Source of the DNA: a virus | Length of the DNA stretch: 40,352 nt | Reading direction: 5' to 3' (one strand) | IMG/VR virus record: IMGVR_UViG_3300028393_000142 | Coordinates: 1 to 40,352 of that record | Shown here: piece by piece, positions 22,369-30,602 of the stretch | How positions within the stretch are numbered: position 1 is the stretch's first letter | Layout of the letters: the number at the start of each line of letters is the position of its first letter | Notes under the pieces: generated by a model | The model's input: only the letters and a program-made list of their open reading frames with translations | Databases searched by the model: none | What the model was told of the DNA's origin: nothing | Made by a program: the position numbers and the translations under genes

Positions 22369-23849
22369 GTGTTGGTGCGGTTAGCAATCCACATTTAGTA
22401 AATCAAACTCCTTATTCTAGTGATATTAATGCTTCGTCTAATGCTCTTGATGAACTTAAAGCTAAACTTAGAGAAATAAAAAATACTTCTTCTGCTGAAT
22501 ATATTTCAACTAAAAAGAAATTTGTTGAAGAACAAACAAAATATAATGATTTAAAAAAGAAAGATTCTGATTATAGAATACAACAACAAAAATCTAGTGA
22601 TAAATCTAAGGGTGATAAAAAACAAGTTGAATTAGATATTGCTCTTACCGAAGGCAATACTGAAAAAGCTAATCAAATTGCAAGAGATATGAAAGCACTT
22701 GGCTCCGTTCCAATGCAAGACGGAAAGCCAATGGTTGGCTTTGAACTTAAACCGAAAGTAGACCAAGCTGCTCTTGATAAAGCAGCAGCAGCTAAGGCTG
22801 CAGCAGAACAAGCAGCAAAAGATAAAGCAGCAGCAGCTCTTGCTGCAAAAAATAAAGCAGCAGCAGCAGCAGCTCTTGCTGCAAAAAACAAAATCAAAGG
22901 CACTGGTACTGGCAATGGTGCTGGCACGGGTAATCCACCACCAGCTCCTGGTAAAGATGATGGAAAAACAATTTGGGTAGATGCTTTAAAAGCAACTTTT
23001 GCTCATGGTCTTGATGGAGCACAACAAAAAGAAATAACAGGCATCCTTCAAAAAGCCAAAGATAATTCTTGGACAGAATCAACATTTATGGAAGCCCTTA
23101 AAGCCACATCATGGTGGCATGATACTGCTCCAACATTACGTGATTACTTTATTCAAACCCATGACCCACGCAATGCTGCTACATTTAAACAAACATTAAC
23201 CAATAAAATTGATACTATCAATGCTTCAATGGCAAAACTTGGTATTACTATTGATGGTATAGATGCAGCTACTGGTAAGGTTATTGACAATAAAGGAAAA
23301 ATTAAAGAACTTGCATCTCTTGCTTTACAAAATGGTTGGGATGATAACCAACTTGACCAATACCTTGCAAAAAAATCTGATTTAATTTTTACTGGTGGCG
23401 GTGCCATTGGTAGTTATGTAGACCAAATTAAACGTCAAGGACTTCTCTATGGCATATCATACGATAACAATTCTCTTGCTGCAATGCAGCGTGATTTGCT
23501 TGACCTAAAATCTGGAAAAGATGCACAATGGTATTTAAACAATATTAAACAAAAATCTATTGATGCTAACCCAGCTTTTGCTGCTTCTCTTAAAGAAGGT
23601 CGTACTTTGTATGATATAACAAGTTCATATAGAGATAAAATGTCACAACTTCTTGAAGTTGACCCAAGTAATATTACTTGGAATGACCTTATGAATAAAG
23701 TTAATAAACCAGATGGAACAGTTAGCACTCTTGCTGATTTTACTAAAACTGTTAAAACAGACCCAATGTGGCAGTATACCAAAAACGCTAAAGAAACTTA
23801 CAGCAATATGGCTGTAGATTTGATGAAGCAGTTTGGATTTACAGGATAA
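22365..23849 (+). CDS. Putative internal virion protein with Ala/Lys helix repeat
   Basis: A 494-aa, highly helical protein. Residues 20-75 are Lys/Glu-rich coiled coil. Residues 134-175 are a near-pure Ala/Lys helix repeat (LAAKNKAAAA type) encoded by repeated GCA codons. A Gly/Pro hinge follows, then a helical C-terminal domain with several Trp. It overlaps its neighbours by ATGA and TAATG. Assigned to an internal or ejection complex by position; no enzymatic motif is visible. Confidence 0.6.
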   Translation: MSVGAVSNPHLVNQTPYSSDINASSNALDELKAKLREIKNTSSAEYISTKKKFVEEQTKYNDLKKKDSDYRIQQQKSSDKSKGDKKQVELDIALTEGNTEKANQIARDMKALGSVPMQDGKPMVGFELKPKVDQAALDKAAAAKAAAEQAAKDKAAAALAAKNKAAAAAALAAKNKIKGTGTGNGAGTGNPPPAPGKDDGKTIWVDALKATFAHGLDGAQQKEITGILQKAKDNSWTESTFMEALKATSWWHDTAPTLRDYFIQTHDPRNAATFKQTLTNKIDTINASMAKLGITIDGIDAATGKVIDNKGKIKELASLALQNGWDDNQLDQYLAKKSDLIFTGGGAIGSYVDQIKRQGLLYGISYDNNSLAAMQRDLLDLKSGKDAQWYLNNIKQKSIDANPAFAASLKEGRTLYDITSSYRDKMSQLLEVDPSNITWNDLMNKVNKPDGTVSTLADFTKTVKTDPMWQYTKNAKETYSNMAVDLMKQFGFTG

Positions 23850-25081
23850 TGGCAAGATATAATGAACAAGATGACTTGATGTATGAAACAGATTATGGCA
23901 ACCGCGGAAAAGAAACATCAACAACCGATGCATCTCAAGAAGAAACAACACCTTCACCATTTGTAGCTACAACAGGAAATGGCAAATTAAATGGACCATT
24001 TGTAACTACAACAGAAGATGGCGATGATGAACCACCCGATGAACCACTTCCAGGTCCTAAAGATGCTAAAGTTTATACAGCATCAGATGGCACAACTTTT
24101 ACAGATGAAAATGCTTTTGCAACTTACGCTGCAAGTTTAATTGCTTCTGCTGCAAGTGGAAAAGCTAGTGATGCTGCAGCAGCATTGTTAGATGAACAAG
24201 ACAAAATTTATCAACGTAGACAAGCAGAAGCAGATGAACAAAGAAAAAATGACAAACGTTTAGCAAATACTACTGCACTTGAAGATTTCAAAGCTAATCT
24301 TAAATTTGCTGGTCTTGATTCTTTGGCTGATGTAATGGATGAGTATATTAAACAAGATTTAACTGCTTCGCAAATAAAAATTAACATTCTTAAAACACCA
24401 GAATATGCACAACGTTTTCCTGGTATGAAAGCTTTACAAGATAAGAACATGGCTATCAATGAAGCTACATATATTTCAATGGAACGCGGTTATCAGCAGA
24501 CATTGCGTGCCTATGGTTTAAACAATGATGTTCTTGGAACACGTGAAAGACTTGGTGGGCTTATTGCTAACCAAGTGTCACCTTCGGAGTTTGAAAGTCG
24601 TGTGTCTACAGCAGCAGATAGAGTAAGTAAAAATACTGATGTAATGGCTGCTCTCCAAAATTACTATCAAATTAGTCCAAGCACAGCGATTACTTGGTTG
24701 CTTGACCCTAAGGTTGGCATAGAACTTGTTAACAAAGAAGTTCGTGCAGCCGAAATTGGTGCTGCAGCAGACCAAGCAGGATTTAAAAATGTTGGTGCCG
24801 GAGTTGCCGAGTCATTTATCAATGCCTCTGGCAAACAAGATTTGACTGCTCTTAAAGCAGAATTTGGTAAAGCATTTAACTTTGCACAACAACAAGGTCG
24901 CCTTGAAGATATTGAAGGAACAGATAAGAGTGGCAATGATATATCTGCCATTAAAACAATTCTTGAACAAAATCAATCAGAGATGCTTCAATCTCAACTA
25001 CGTGCTCAACGCGAAATATCACGCTTTAGTGGTAATTCTGGCTTAGGCACCATGTCACTTCGCAGCGAAAGCGGAGTATAA
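23849..25081 (+). CDS. Putative internal virion protein
   Basis: A 410-aa protein with an acidic, Thr/Pro-rich N-terminus (residues 1-60) followed by about 330 mainly helical residues. The central YISMERGYQQTLRAYGL and LGGLIANQVSP segments look like packed helices. The C-terminus is Ser/Gly-rich. It is the last of four overlapping genes between the giant protein and the scaffold. Probable minor head or ejection protein by context. Confidence 0.55.
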   Translation: MARYNEQDDLMYETDYGNRGKETSTTDASQEETTPSPFVATTGNGKLNGPFVTTTEDGDDEPPDEPLPGPKDAKVYTASDGTTFTDENAFATYAASLIASAASGKASDAAAALLDEQDKIYQRRQAEADEQRKNDKRLANTTALEDFKANLKFAGLDSLADVMDEYIKQDLTASQIKINILKTPEYAQRFPGMKALQDKNMAINEATYISMERGYQQTLRAYGLNNDVLGTRERLGGLIANQVSPSEFESRVSTAADRVSKNTDVMAALQNYYQISPSTAITWLLDPKVGIELVNKEVRAAEIGAAADQAGFKNVGAGVAESFINASGKQDLTALKAEFGKAFNFAQQQGRLEDIEGTDKSGNDISAIKTILEQNQSEMLQSQLRAQREISRFSGNSGLGTMSLRSESGV

Positions 25082-25203
25082 AAGAATCCCCACCCTGACC
25101 GACCAGCCCAGGGGGGAGTAAGAGTCTGGTAGCAATAGCCAATGTGGTTTCCCCAAATCATATTTGTGGATTGTGAATACAACTAACTAAGGGAGATAGG
25201 TAG
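25082..25203. other. Short intergenic segment before the scaffold gene
   Basis: A 122-bp non-coding stretch with a G-run and CCCC...GGGG complementarity near 25088-25116 that could form an imperfect hairpin. The scaffold gene's ribosome-binding site is GGGAGAT. I saw no convincing promoter. It may adjust expression of the capsid genes. Confidence 0.4.
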
Positions 25204-25674
25204 ATGGCTACCAATTACGAATACGATGACGAAGATGATTTCACAGAAGAATCTGGAGATGTCGTAAAGCAACTACGCAAGGTTAATCGAACATTAGAAA
25301 AACGTTTGAAAGACCTTGAACAAGAAGCAAATACGTTCAGAGTTCAAGCTCGTCAACGTACCGTCAAGGATGTTTTATCAGCAAAGGGTATCAATCCAAA
25401 AGTCGCAGCATTTATACCTCAGGACATTGATATGACAGAGGAAGCCGTGTCAGCATGGCTTGAAGAATACGGCGATGTATTTGGTGCAAAGCCAGCAGAA
25501 CCTGACGATGTTCAGGAAAAAAATGTACCTGATGCAAGTGCACAATCAAGAATTAACAATGTTATTTCTTCGGGAACACCACCAAGTGTTGATGAAGATT
25601 CACTTTCCAAAATTCTTAATGCTGCAAGTGCTGCTGATTTAAGTAAAATCCTTGGTATAACAACTTATAACTAA
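25204..25674 (+). CDS. Scaffolding protein
   Basis: A 156-aa acidic protein just before the capsid gene. It has an acidic N-terminus (YEYDDEDDF), a Lys/Glu coiled coil (about residues 20-60), a middle alpha segment and a Ser/Ala-rich C-terminal helix ending near the capsid start. This is the usual build of capsid assembly scaffolds. Its expected job is to direct procapsid assembly and then leave. No protease domain is present within it. Confidence 0.7.
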   Translation: MATNYEYDDEDDFTEESGDVVKQLRKVNRTLEKRLKDLEQEANTFRVQARQRTVKDVLSAKGINPKVAAFIPQDIDMTEEAVSAWLEEYGDVFGAKPAEPDDVQEKNVPDASAQSRINNVISSGTPPSVDEDSLSKILNAASAADLSKILGITTYN

Positions 25675-25702
25675 CAACTACCAATCACCAAGGAGGTGAA
25701 CT

Positions 25703-26881
25703 ATGGCTACAGTTTATACAGATACATCCGCTATTGCGGGTTTAATCAAAACTGCTTATGACCGCTATGTAGAGTTCGCGCTTCGTGCTCAACCATTGAT
25801 TCGTTCAGTGGCAGACAAGCGCCCAGCTCAACAGGCGATGCCAGGTTCAAGCGTTGTATTCTCACTCTACAACGATTTGTCACCTGTTACATCGTCTTTA
25901 TCATCAGAATCAACTGACCCAGATGCTGTTGCTCTGCCAGATGTTTCTACCGTTTCTGTTTCACTTGCTGAATATGGAAACGCTTCACTTGTAACTCGCA
26001 AGTTGCAGTTGTTCTCACTCTCAGATGTTGACCCAGCAGTTGCTGACATCATCGCGTTCAACATGGCAGACTCGCTAGACAAGATTGCAATGGAATCATT
26101 GCGCCAAGGAACCAACGTAATTTACGGTGGAAGCCGTACATCAACTGCAACAATTACAGCAACTGACACAATCACTGCTGCAAACATCCGTAAGGCTGTT
26201 GCTAAGTTGCGTTCAAACAAAGCTGTACCACGTGAAGGTGCACTTTATTGGTGCGGTATCCACCCAGAAGTTTCACACGACCTTCGTGCTGAAACTGGTG
26301 TTGGTGGATGGAATGACATGCACAAGTATGCAGAAACAGGTACAGGTCAGTTCTGGCCTGGAACCATTGGAACATTTGAAGGTGCCTACTTTGTAGAAAC
26401 CCCTCGTATGTACCGTGGCGTAGATGGTGCTGACCAGTCAGCACTTGCTACAACTGCAGTAACTGTTGCTGCAGCATCTGCTGCATACACATTTGGTGTG
26501 GCTTCATCATCTGTTATCGCTACTTCTGCAGAAGCAGGAGATAAGGTTTCAGGTACAGGTATTGCATCTGGTGCAAAGATTACATCTTTGGTTACATCAG
26601 GTTCAACAACAACCATCACAGTTGACACAGCACACTCTGGTGCTGTTACAGCGACAACCACTATAACCGTAACTCCAGTGGCTGCTAACTACCGCACAAT
26701 CCTTGCTGGAAAGCAAGCACTTGCTGAGGCAGTAGCGCAGGAACCAAACGTTGTTATCGGACCAGTCGTTGACCGTTTGATGCGTTTCCGTCCTATCGGA
26801 TGGTATGGCGTACTTGGCTTCGCTCGTTATCGTGAAGCTGCTCTTTACCGCATTGAAACTGGTTCATCCATTTCTGCATAA
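25703..26881 (+). CDS. Major capsid protein (HK97 fold, N4-gp56-like) with inserted beta domain
   Basis: A 392-aa protein preceded by an excellent ribosome-binding site (AAGGAGGTGA). The order of an N-terminal arm, SVADKRPAQQAMPGSSV, a central IRKAVAKLRSNKA helix, WCGIHPEV and a FVETPRMYR strand fits HK97-type shells of the N4-gp56-like group. Residues about 250-327 are a Ser/Thr/Val-rich beta segment (VASSSVIATSAEAGDKVSG...) resembling repeats in the 1009-aa tail protein. They are probably a surface loop insertion, and the capsid fold resumes at YRTILAGKQALAEA. A terminator-like hairpin follows the gene. Confidence 0.85.
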   Translation: MATVYTDTSAIAGLIKTAYDRYVEFALRAQPLIRSVADKRPAQQAMPGSSVVFSLYNDLSPVTSSLSSESTDPDAVALPDVSTVSVSLAEYGNASLVTRKLQLFSLSDVDPAVADIIAFNMADSLDKIAMESLRQGTNVIYGGSRTSTATITATDTITAANIRKAVAKLRSNKAVPREGALYWCGIHPEVSHDLRAETGVGGWNDMHKYAETGTGQFWPGTIGTFEGAYFVETPRMYRGVDGADQSALATTAVTVAAASAAYTFGVASSSVIATSAEAGDKVSGTGIASGAKITSLVTSGSTTTITVDTAHSGAVTATTTITVTPVAANYRTILAGKQALAEAVAQEPNVVIGPVVDRLMRFRPIGWYGVLGFARYREAALYRIETGSSISA

Positions 26882-26894
26882 AGAAACAGTAGTT

Positions 26895-26920
26895 GAGGGG
26901 GTGGGGCAACTTGCCCCCTC
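26895..26920 (+). terminator. G/C-rich hairpin after the capsid gene
   Basis: GAGGGGG / CCCCCTC flanks an inner GGGGCAA / TTGCCCC palindrome, giving a strong hairpin 14 bp after the capsid stop. The following bases (TCTATATT) are only partly T-rich. It probably causes partial termination or protects the capsid mRNA 3' end, since the operon continues. Confidence 0.6.
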
Positions 26921-26942
26921 TCTATATTAATAAGGAGAAACC

Positions 26943-27215
26943 ATGGCGCAGTACAGATTTGTACCACCTACAGTATTTGAAACACCTATGGGTTGGGATA
27001 GATTATTTATTCGTTATGGTATTCATCGTGGGGTTACTGTCATGATGATTGATGGACAGTATTCATCTTACCGCTTTCCTAGTCAAACTGAAATGGCTAC
27101 AGCTTCAGAAGTTTATCTTGGTGGGCATGAATATATTATAGATGAAAAAACAAAAACAAGACTTACCGATTCAAATATTGGTGGCAACTACGGAAGTAAT
27201 ATAACAACAATATGA
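26943..27215 (+). CDS. Hypothetical late protein after capsid
   Basis: A 90-aa beta-rich protein (YRFVPPTVFETP at the N-terminus) with AAGGAG before its start and a four-base overlap with the next gene. Similar short proteins occur near actinophage head genes, but the function is not recognised here. A head-completion or connector role is possible by position. Confidence 0.55.
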   Translation: MAQYRFVPPTVFETPMGWDRLFIRYGIHRGVTVMMIDGQYSSYRFPSQTEMATASEVYLGGHEYIIDEKTKTRLTDSNIGGNYGSNITTI

Positions 27216-27484
27216 GTTTGCATAGAATACAAAAACATCCAGAGTTTGTTGAAGGATGTTTTGGGTGCAAAATAAGTACACTTGAATTAGGAACAGGCGA
27301 TGCTGGGCGTGCTGATTCTATGTCACAAAAAAAATGGAATAGAGAACTAGACCTTTATAAGTCTGCCCGTAGGCAAGGAATACAACCAGCAGGAACTTCT
27401 AGCAAACAAATTCAAAAAGCAATAGATGATTCCAATAAAGTTGGCAAAGCTTTTGATGCCAACACTAATAGTTTTAAAGGATAG
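27212..27484 (+). CDS. Hypothetical late protein with CFGCK motif
   Basis: A 90-aa basic protein beginning near HPEFVEGCFGCK, with a CxxC pair near residue 17, then a Lys/Arg-rich helix and polar tail. Proteins with this opening are seen in actinophages. Function unknown. It overlaps the upstream gene and precedes the Ntn hydrolase by two bases. Confidence 0.55.
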   Translation: MSLHRIQKHPEFVEGCFGCKISTLELGTGDAGRADSMSQKKWNRELDLYKSARRQGIQPAGTSSKQIQKAIDDSNKVGKAFDANTNSFKG

Positions 27485-27486
27485 AT

Positions 27487-28185
27487 ATGACTGCCATTGT
27501 AGGTATTCAGGGAAAAGGTTGGGCTGTAATAGCTGCAGATTCCATGACTACGTATAATGACAAACCATATTATTCAAAAGATATTAATAAAGTTGTACGC
27601 AAAGGTGAGTATGTATTTGCTTTTGCTGGTGATGCTATTGCTGGAAATATAGCAGAGTTTTTATGGAATCCACCAAAGTTAATTAAAACAATGTCACTTA
27701 ACGCTTTTGTACAATCCAAGGTATTGCCATCGCTTAGGTGGACAATGCTTGAGCAAGGTTATTCCCCAGATAAAACAAAAGATTCTGATTTTGGGTTTGA
27801 TGCTCTTTTGTGTTTAAACGGAATTATTTATGAAATTGATGAAAGTTTTATGTGGTCACGTGATGACCGTGGATTATATTCAGTAGGTAGTGGAGGCGAT
27901 ATAGCCCTTGGTGCATTAGCCACTGGTTTTAATAGAACTTCTATAAAGTCAGCAGAATCTGCTGCACGTAAGGCAATAAGAATTTCTGCCGATTACACAA
28001 TTAGTGTAGGTGGAAACATCAAAGTAATCACACAAAAGGGGAATAACATGGCAATGGCAAAAAAGAAAATTACACCAGCAATGAAGAAGAAGGCTTATGC
28101 AATGCAGGAAAAAGCTGAACCAAAAGCTACAAAAGCTAAAGAAATGAAAGCTGGTTTAGCAATGATGATGAAGAAAGGCAAGTAA
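27487..28185 (+). CDS. Proteasome-beta/HslV-like Ntn hydrolase with Lys-rich tail
   Basis: A 232-aa protein. M1-T2 lets Met removal expose a catalytic Thr1. AADS places Asp at mature position 17 and NKVV a Lys near 34, close to the Thr1/Asp17/Lys33 set of proteasome beta and HslV. FAFAGD and the VGSGGDIALGALATG segment match the later conserved strands. The fold ends near residue 180. The final 45 residues are Lys/Ala/Met-rich, and an internal ATG at 28048 with GGGG upstream could make this tail as a separate protein. In the head module it could serve as a prohead or virion protease; a role against host proteins is the alternative. Confidence 0.75.
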   Translation: MTAIVGIQGKGWAVIAADSMTTYNDKPYYSKDINKVVRKGEYVFAFAGDAIAGNIAEFLWNPPKLIKTMSLNAFVQSKVLPSLRWTMLEQGYSPDKTKDSDFGFDALLCLNGIIYEIDESFMWSRDDRGLYSVGSGGDIALGALATGFNRTSIKSAESAARKAIRISADYTISVGGNIKVITQKGNNMAMAKKKITPAMKKKAYAMQEKAEPKATKAKEMKAGLAMMMKKGK

Positions 28186-28187
28186 TC

Positions 28188-28310
28188 ATGTGCACAACAT
28201 GCGGATGCGGAAGTCCTCAAACAAATCAAGATGATAATTTTGGAACAGTAAATCCTTACGGAATCATGGGTTCAGAAGTTTATAAGCCAACAACCCTTGG
28301 TCAAAAGTAA
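28188..28310 (+). CDS. Tiny Cys-rich protein
   Basis: A 40-aa protein beginning MCTTCGCG, with three closely spaced Cys and a polar rest. Its stop overlaps the next start (TAATG), and the start lies two bases after the Ntn-hydrolase stop. The Cys cluster could bind metal. Function unknown. Confidence 0.5.
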   Translation: MCTTCGCGSPQTNQDDNFGTVNPYGIMGSEVYKPTTLGQK

Positions 28311-28486
28311 TGGCAGTTAAAAAGGGAATGGGTTTTGCTGCTGCTCAAAAAAACATTAGCAAAAAACAAGGAATCCCAATGAAAAATGCAGGAGCAATTC
28401 TTGCAGCAGGTGCACGTAATGCATCCACTTCTGCAAAAAAAGCAAATCCAAATCTTAAAAAAGTATTAGGAAAAAAGGGTAAGTAA
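28310..28486 (+). CDS. Tiny Lys/Ala-rich basic protein
   Basis: A 58-aa strongly basic protein, coupled by TAATG to the Cys-rich gene, ending LGKKGK. Composition resembles small DNA-condensing or internal head proteins. The KKGK end is shared with its neighbours. Confidence 0.55.
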   Translation: MAVKKGMGFAAAQKNISKKQGIPMKNAGAILAAGARNASTSAKKANPNLKKVLGKKGK

Positions 28487-28789
28487 ATGGCAAAATCCCC
28501 AGCTTGGCAACGTAAAGAGGGCAAGTCACCTACTGGTGGATTAAATGCTAAGGGCAGAGCTTCTGCCAAAGCAGAAGGTCATAATCTTAAAGCTCCTGTT
28601 AAATCTGGAGATAACCCACGCAGAGCATCTTTTCTAGCCCGTATGGGCGGTATGCCTGGGCCTGAACGCAAACCTAATGGAGAACCTACACGCTTATTGC
28701 TATCGCTTCAAGCTTGGGGTGCATCATCAAAAGCAGATGCTAAATCAAAAGCTGCTGCTATTTCCAAAAGAAATAAAGGAAATAAATGA
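28487..28789 (+). CDS. Small basic protein (DUF6321-like)
   Basis: A 100-aa basic protein with SPAWQRKEGKSPTGGLNAKGRAS at its start and DNPRRASFLARMGG plus GEPTRLLLSLQAWGA later. This is an ordered, recognisable arrangement seen in aquatic phage proteins; I recall it as DUF6321-like, from memory. Its start follows the previous stop directly and its stop overlaps the next start by ATGA. A virion or DNA-binding role is inferred from charge and position. Confidence 0.6.
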   Translation: MAKSPAWQRKEGKSPTGGLNAKGRASAKAEGHNLKAPVKSGDNPRRASFLARMGGMPGPERKPNGEPTRLLLSLQAWGASSKADAKSKAAAISKRNKGNK

Positions 28790-28944
28790 AAAAAGAAGTG
28801 TGGGATACAAAAAATCCTAATAAAAAATCTACACCATTATCACCTGCTGCTAAAGCATCAGCTAAAGCTGCTGCTAAAAAAGCTGGTAGAAAATATCCTA
28901 ATCTTGTAGATAATATGAGAGCAGCACAAAAGAAAGGCAAGTAA
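28786..28944 (+). CDS. Tiny Lys/Ala-rich basic protein
   Basis: A 52-aa, very basic protein with an Ala/Lys helix (AAKASAKAAAKKAGRK) ending AQKKGK, overlapping the previous gene by ATGA. Histone-H1-like composition suggests nucleic-acid binding. It is the last of the run of small basic genes before the tail module. Confidence 0.5.
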   Translation: MKKEVWDTKNPNKKSTPLSPAAKASAKAAAKKAGRKYPNLVDNMRAAQKKGK

Positions 28945-28946
28945 TT

Positions 28947-29675
28947 ATGGCAACTGGATATGTAGGAAGCACGCTTGTAGCTGAGTTAAATAGGCTTGGT
29001 AATGCTGGTACATATCCAGCCCGTACTGCTTTTCTTGAAGAAGCTGGTGCTGCTAATCAATGGCTTAATATAAATTGGCATACAACAGTTCATGCTGTAG
29101 TTAGTTCTCCAACCACTGGTGTTTATGCACCAGGAACAACAGGTGCCGATGGTGGTACTGGTGTTGGTGCAACTATTACTGCAGCAACAAATGGAGCTGG
29201 TTACACAGTAGATGGACACGCCATGGCATTAGGTGAACGTGTTGCATATATTGCTAATACAGATTCTAAGACTAATGGAATTTACATAGTAACAAGTCTT
29301 GGTAGCGCATCAACTAAATGGGTAGTAACTCGTTCAACAGATTACGACAATGGAACACGTGCTGCAATGGTTTCTATTGGTGATTACTTTGGTCCAATTC
29401 AAGCAGGAACTGTAAACATTGGAAAGTATTTTCGTATGAACGCCACCGGAACTGGAGTTAATGGTTCCATTGTTATTGGAACAGACAACATTACTTTTGG
29501 AGAAATATCTCAACCAGTTTTTCCAGCACAACTTGAAACAGTACATGCCCTTAATTTAAAAGCAGACCCACTTCGTACTCCAGCAAACTTCAAAGGGTTT
29601 AATGCAATTTGCAATGAACTTGCTGGCACCGTTAACACTGCACCAACAGCAGCATTAAGGAGCATAAATATATGA
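28947..29675 (+). CDS. Structural protein with phage-type beta domain
   Basis: A 242-aa Gly/Thr-rich protein. Residues 70-150 carry a repeat-like beta segment (VDGHAMALGERVAYIANTDSKTNGIYIV) that recurs in phage tail and fibre proteins. The rest is likely beta sandwich, with a short helical tail. It lies just before the connector and overlaps it by ATGA. A collar, neck or short-fibre component is likely. Confidence 0.6.
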   Translation: MATGYVGSTLVAELNRLGNAGTYPARTAFLEEAGAANQWLNINWHTTVHAVVSSPTTGVYAPGTTGADGGTGVGATITAATNGAGYTVDGHAMALGERVAYIANTDSKTNGIYIVTSLGSASTKWVVTRSTDYDNGTRAAMVSIGDYFGPIQAGTVNIGKYFRMNATGTGVNGSIVIGTDNITFGEISQPVFPAQLETVHALNLKADPLRTPANFKGFNAICNELAGTVNTAPTAALRSINI

Positions 29676-30595
29676 GTACGCTTGAACAACTTACTGACCG
29701 TGTTGAAACATTGCTTCATGGTTTTACTATGAATACAGAATCAACAACTTGGCTTACTGGTGCTGTTACAAATGCAACAACAACTACATTATCTTTATCT
29801 GATGCAACAGTAGTAAGCCGTGGTTTTTTGCAAATTGATGAAGAAATTGTTTATGTATCTTCAATTAGCAGTGCTGATAACACAGCAACACTTGCCCCAT
29901 GGGGCAGAGGACAACGTGGAACAAATGCCACAACACATGCAAATTTATCTAAGGTAACAGTTTCTCCACTTTACCCACGTTATGAAATTAAAAAAGCTAT
30001 TAACAACACTATTGATGCTATGTATCCACAAGTATTTGGTGTAGGTGCATATTCATTTTCATACGTTGCAGCAAAAACAACTTACTCTTTACCAGTGGCT
30101 GCTGAACAAATTCTTTCTGTAACACATTCCGTTATTGGTCCATCTAAAGAATGGCTGCCAGTACGTGCATGGCAAATTGATAGAACTGCTAATCCAACAG
30201 CATTTGGAGATGGAACAGCATTTGGTCATAGCCTTAGCGTTTACTCACCAATTGTTCCTGGACGTACAGTTAACGTTGCCTATGCAAAGCGCCCAACTTT
30301 ATTTGATATTAGTACTACAGCATCTACGTCACAAGAATTATCAACTGTAACTGGTATGCCATCGTATGCAGAAGATGTTGTTCTTTATGGTGCAGCTTTT
30401 CGTATGGTATCCATGATTGACCCAGCACGTATGGGTCCACTTTCTGCAGAAGCAGATTTAGTTGATAATCAACGTGGTTCAAAAACAGGAGAAAATTCTG
30501 CTCGATTTCTTTTCAATATTTATCAAACCCGTTTGGGCGAAGTTGCTGACAATTTACGCCGTCAGTACCCAATTCGTTCCCACTACCAAAGATAG
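29672..30595 (+). CDS. Head-tail connector/adaptor-like protein
   Basis: A 307-aa protein. An N-terminal beta part with DEEIVYVSSI is followed by AINNTIDAMYPQVF, a helix typical of adaptor proteins that bind the portal (P22 gp4 or T7 gp11 type). The C-terminal half is beta with a helical end containing LGEVADNLRRQYP. Position after the head module and before the fibres fits the collar. Identification is by pattern and order. Confidence 0.6.
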   Translation: MSTLEQLTDRVETLLHGFTMNTESTTWLTGAVTNATTTTLSLSDATVVSRGFLQIDEEIVYVSSISSADNTATLAPWGRGQRGTNATTHANLSKVTVSPLYPRYEIKKAINNTIDAMYPQVFGVGAYSFSYVAAKTTYSLPVAAEQILSVTHSVIGPSKEWLPVRAWQIDRTANPTAFGDGTAFGHSLSVYSPIVPGRTVNVAYAKRPTLFDISTTASTSQELSTVTGMPSYAEDVVLYGAAFRMVSMIDPARMGPLSAEADLVDNQRGSKTGENSARFLFNIYQTRLGEVADNLRRQYPIRSHYQR

Positions 30596-30602
30596 GTAAA
30601 CC

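Noticed and set aside
22673-22927. Alanine-rich minus-strand frame
   Set aside because: Antisense artefact of the Ala/Lys repeat in the 494-aa protein.
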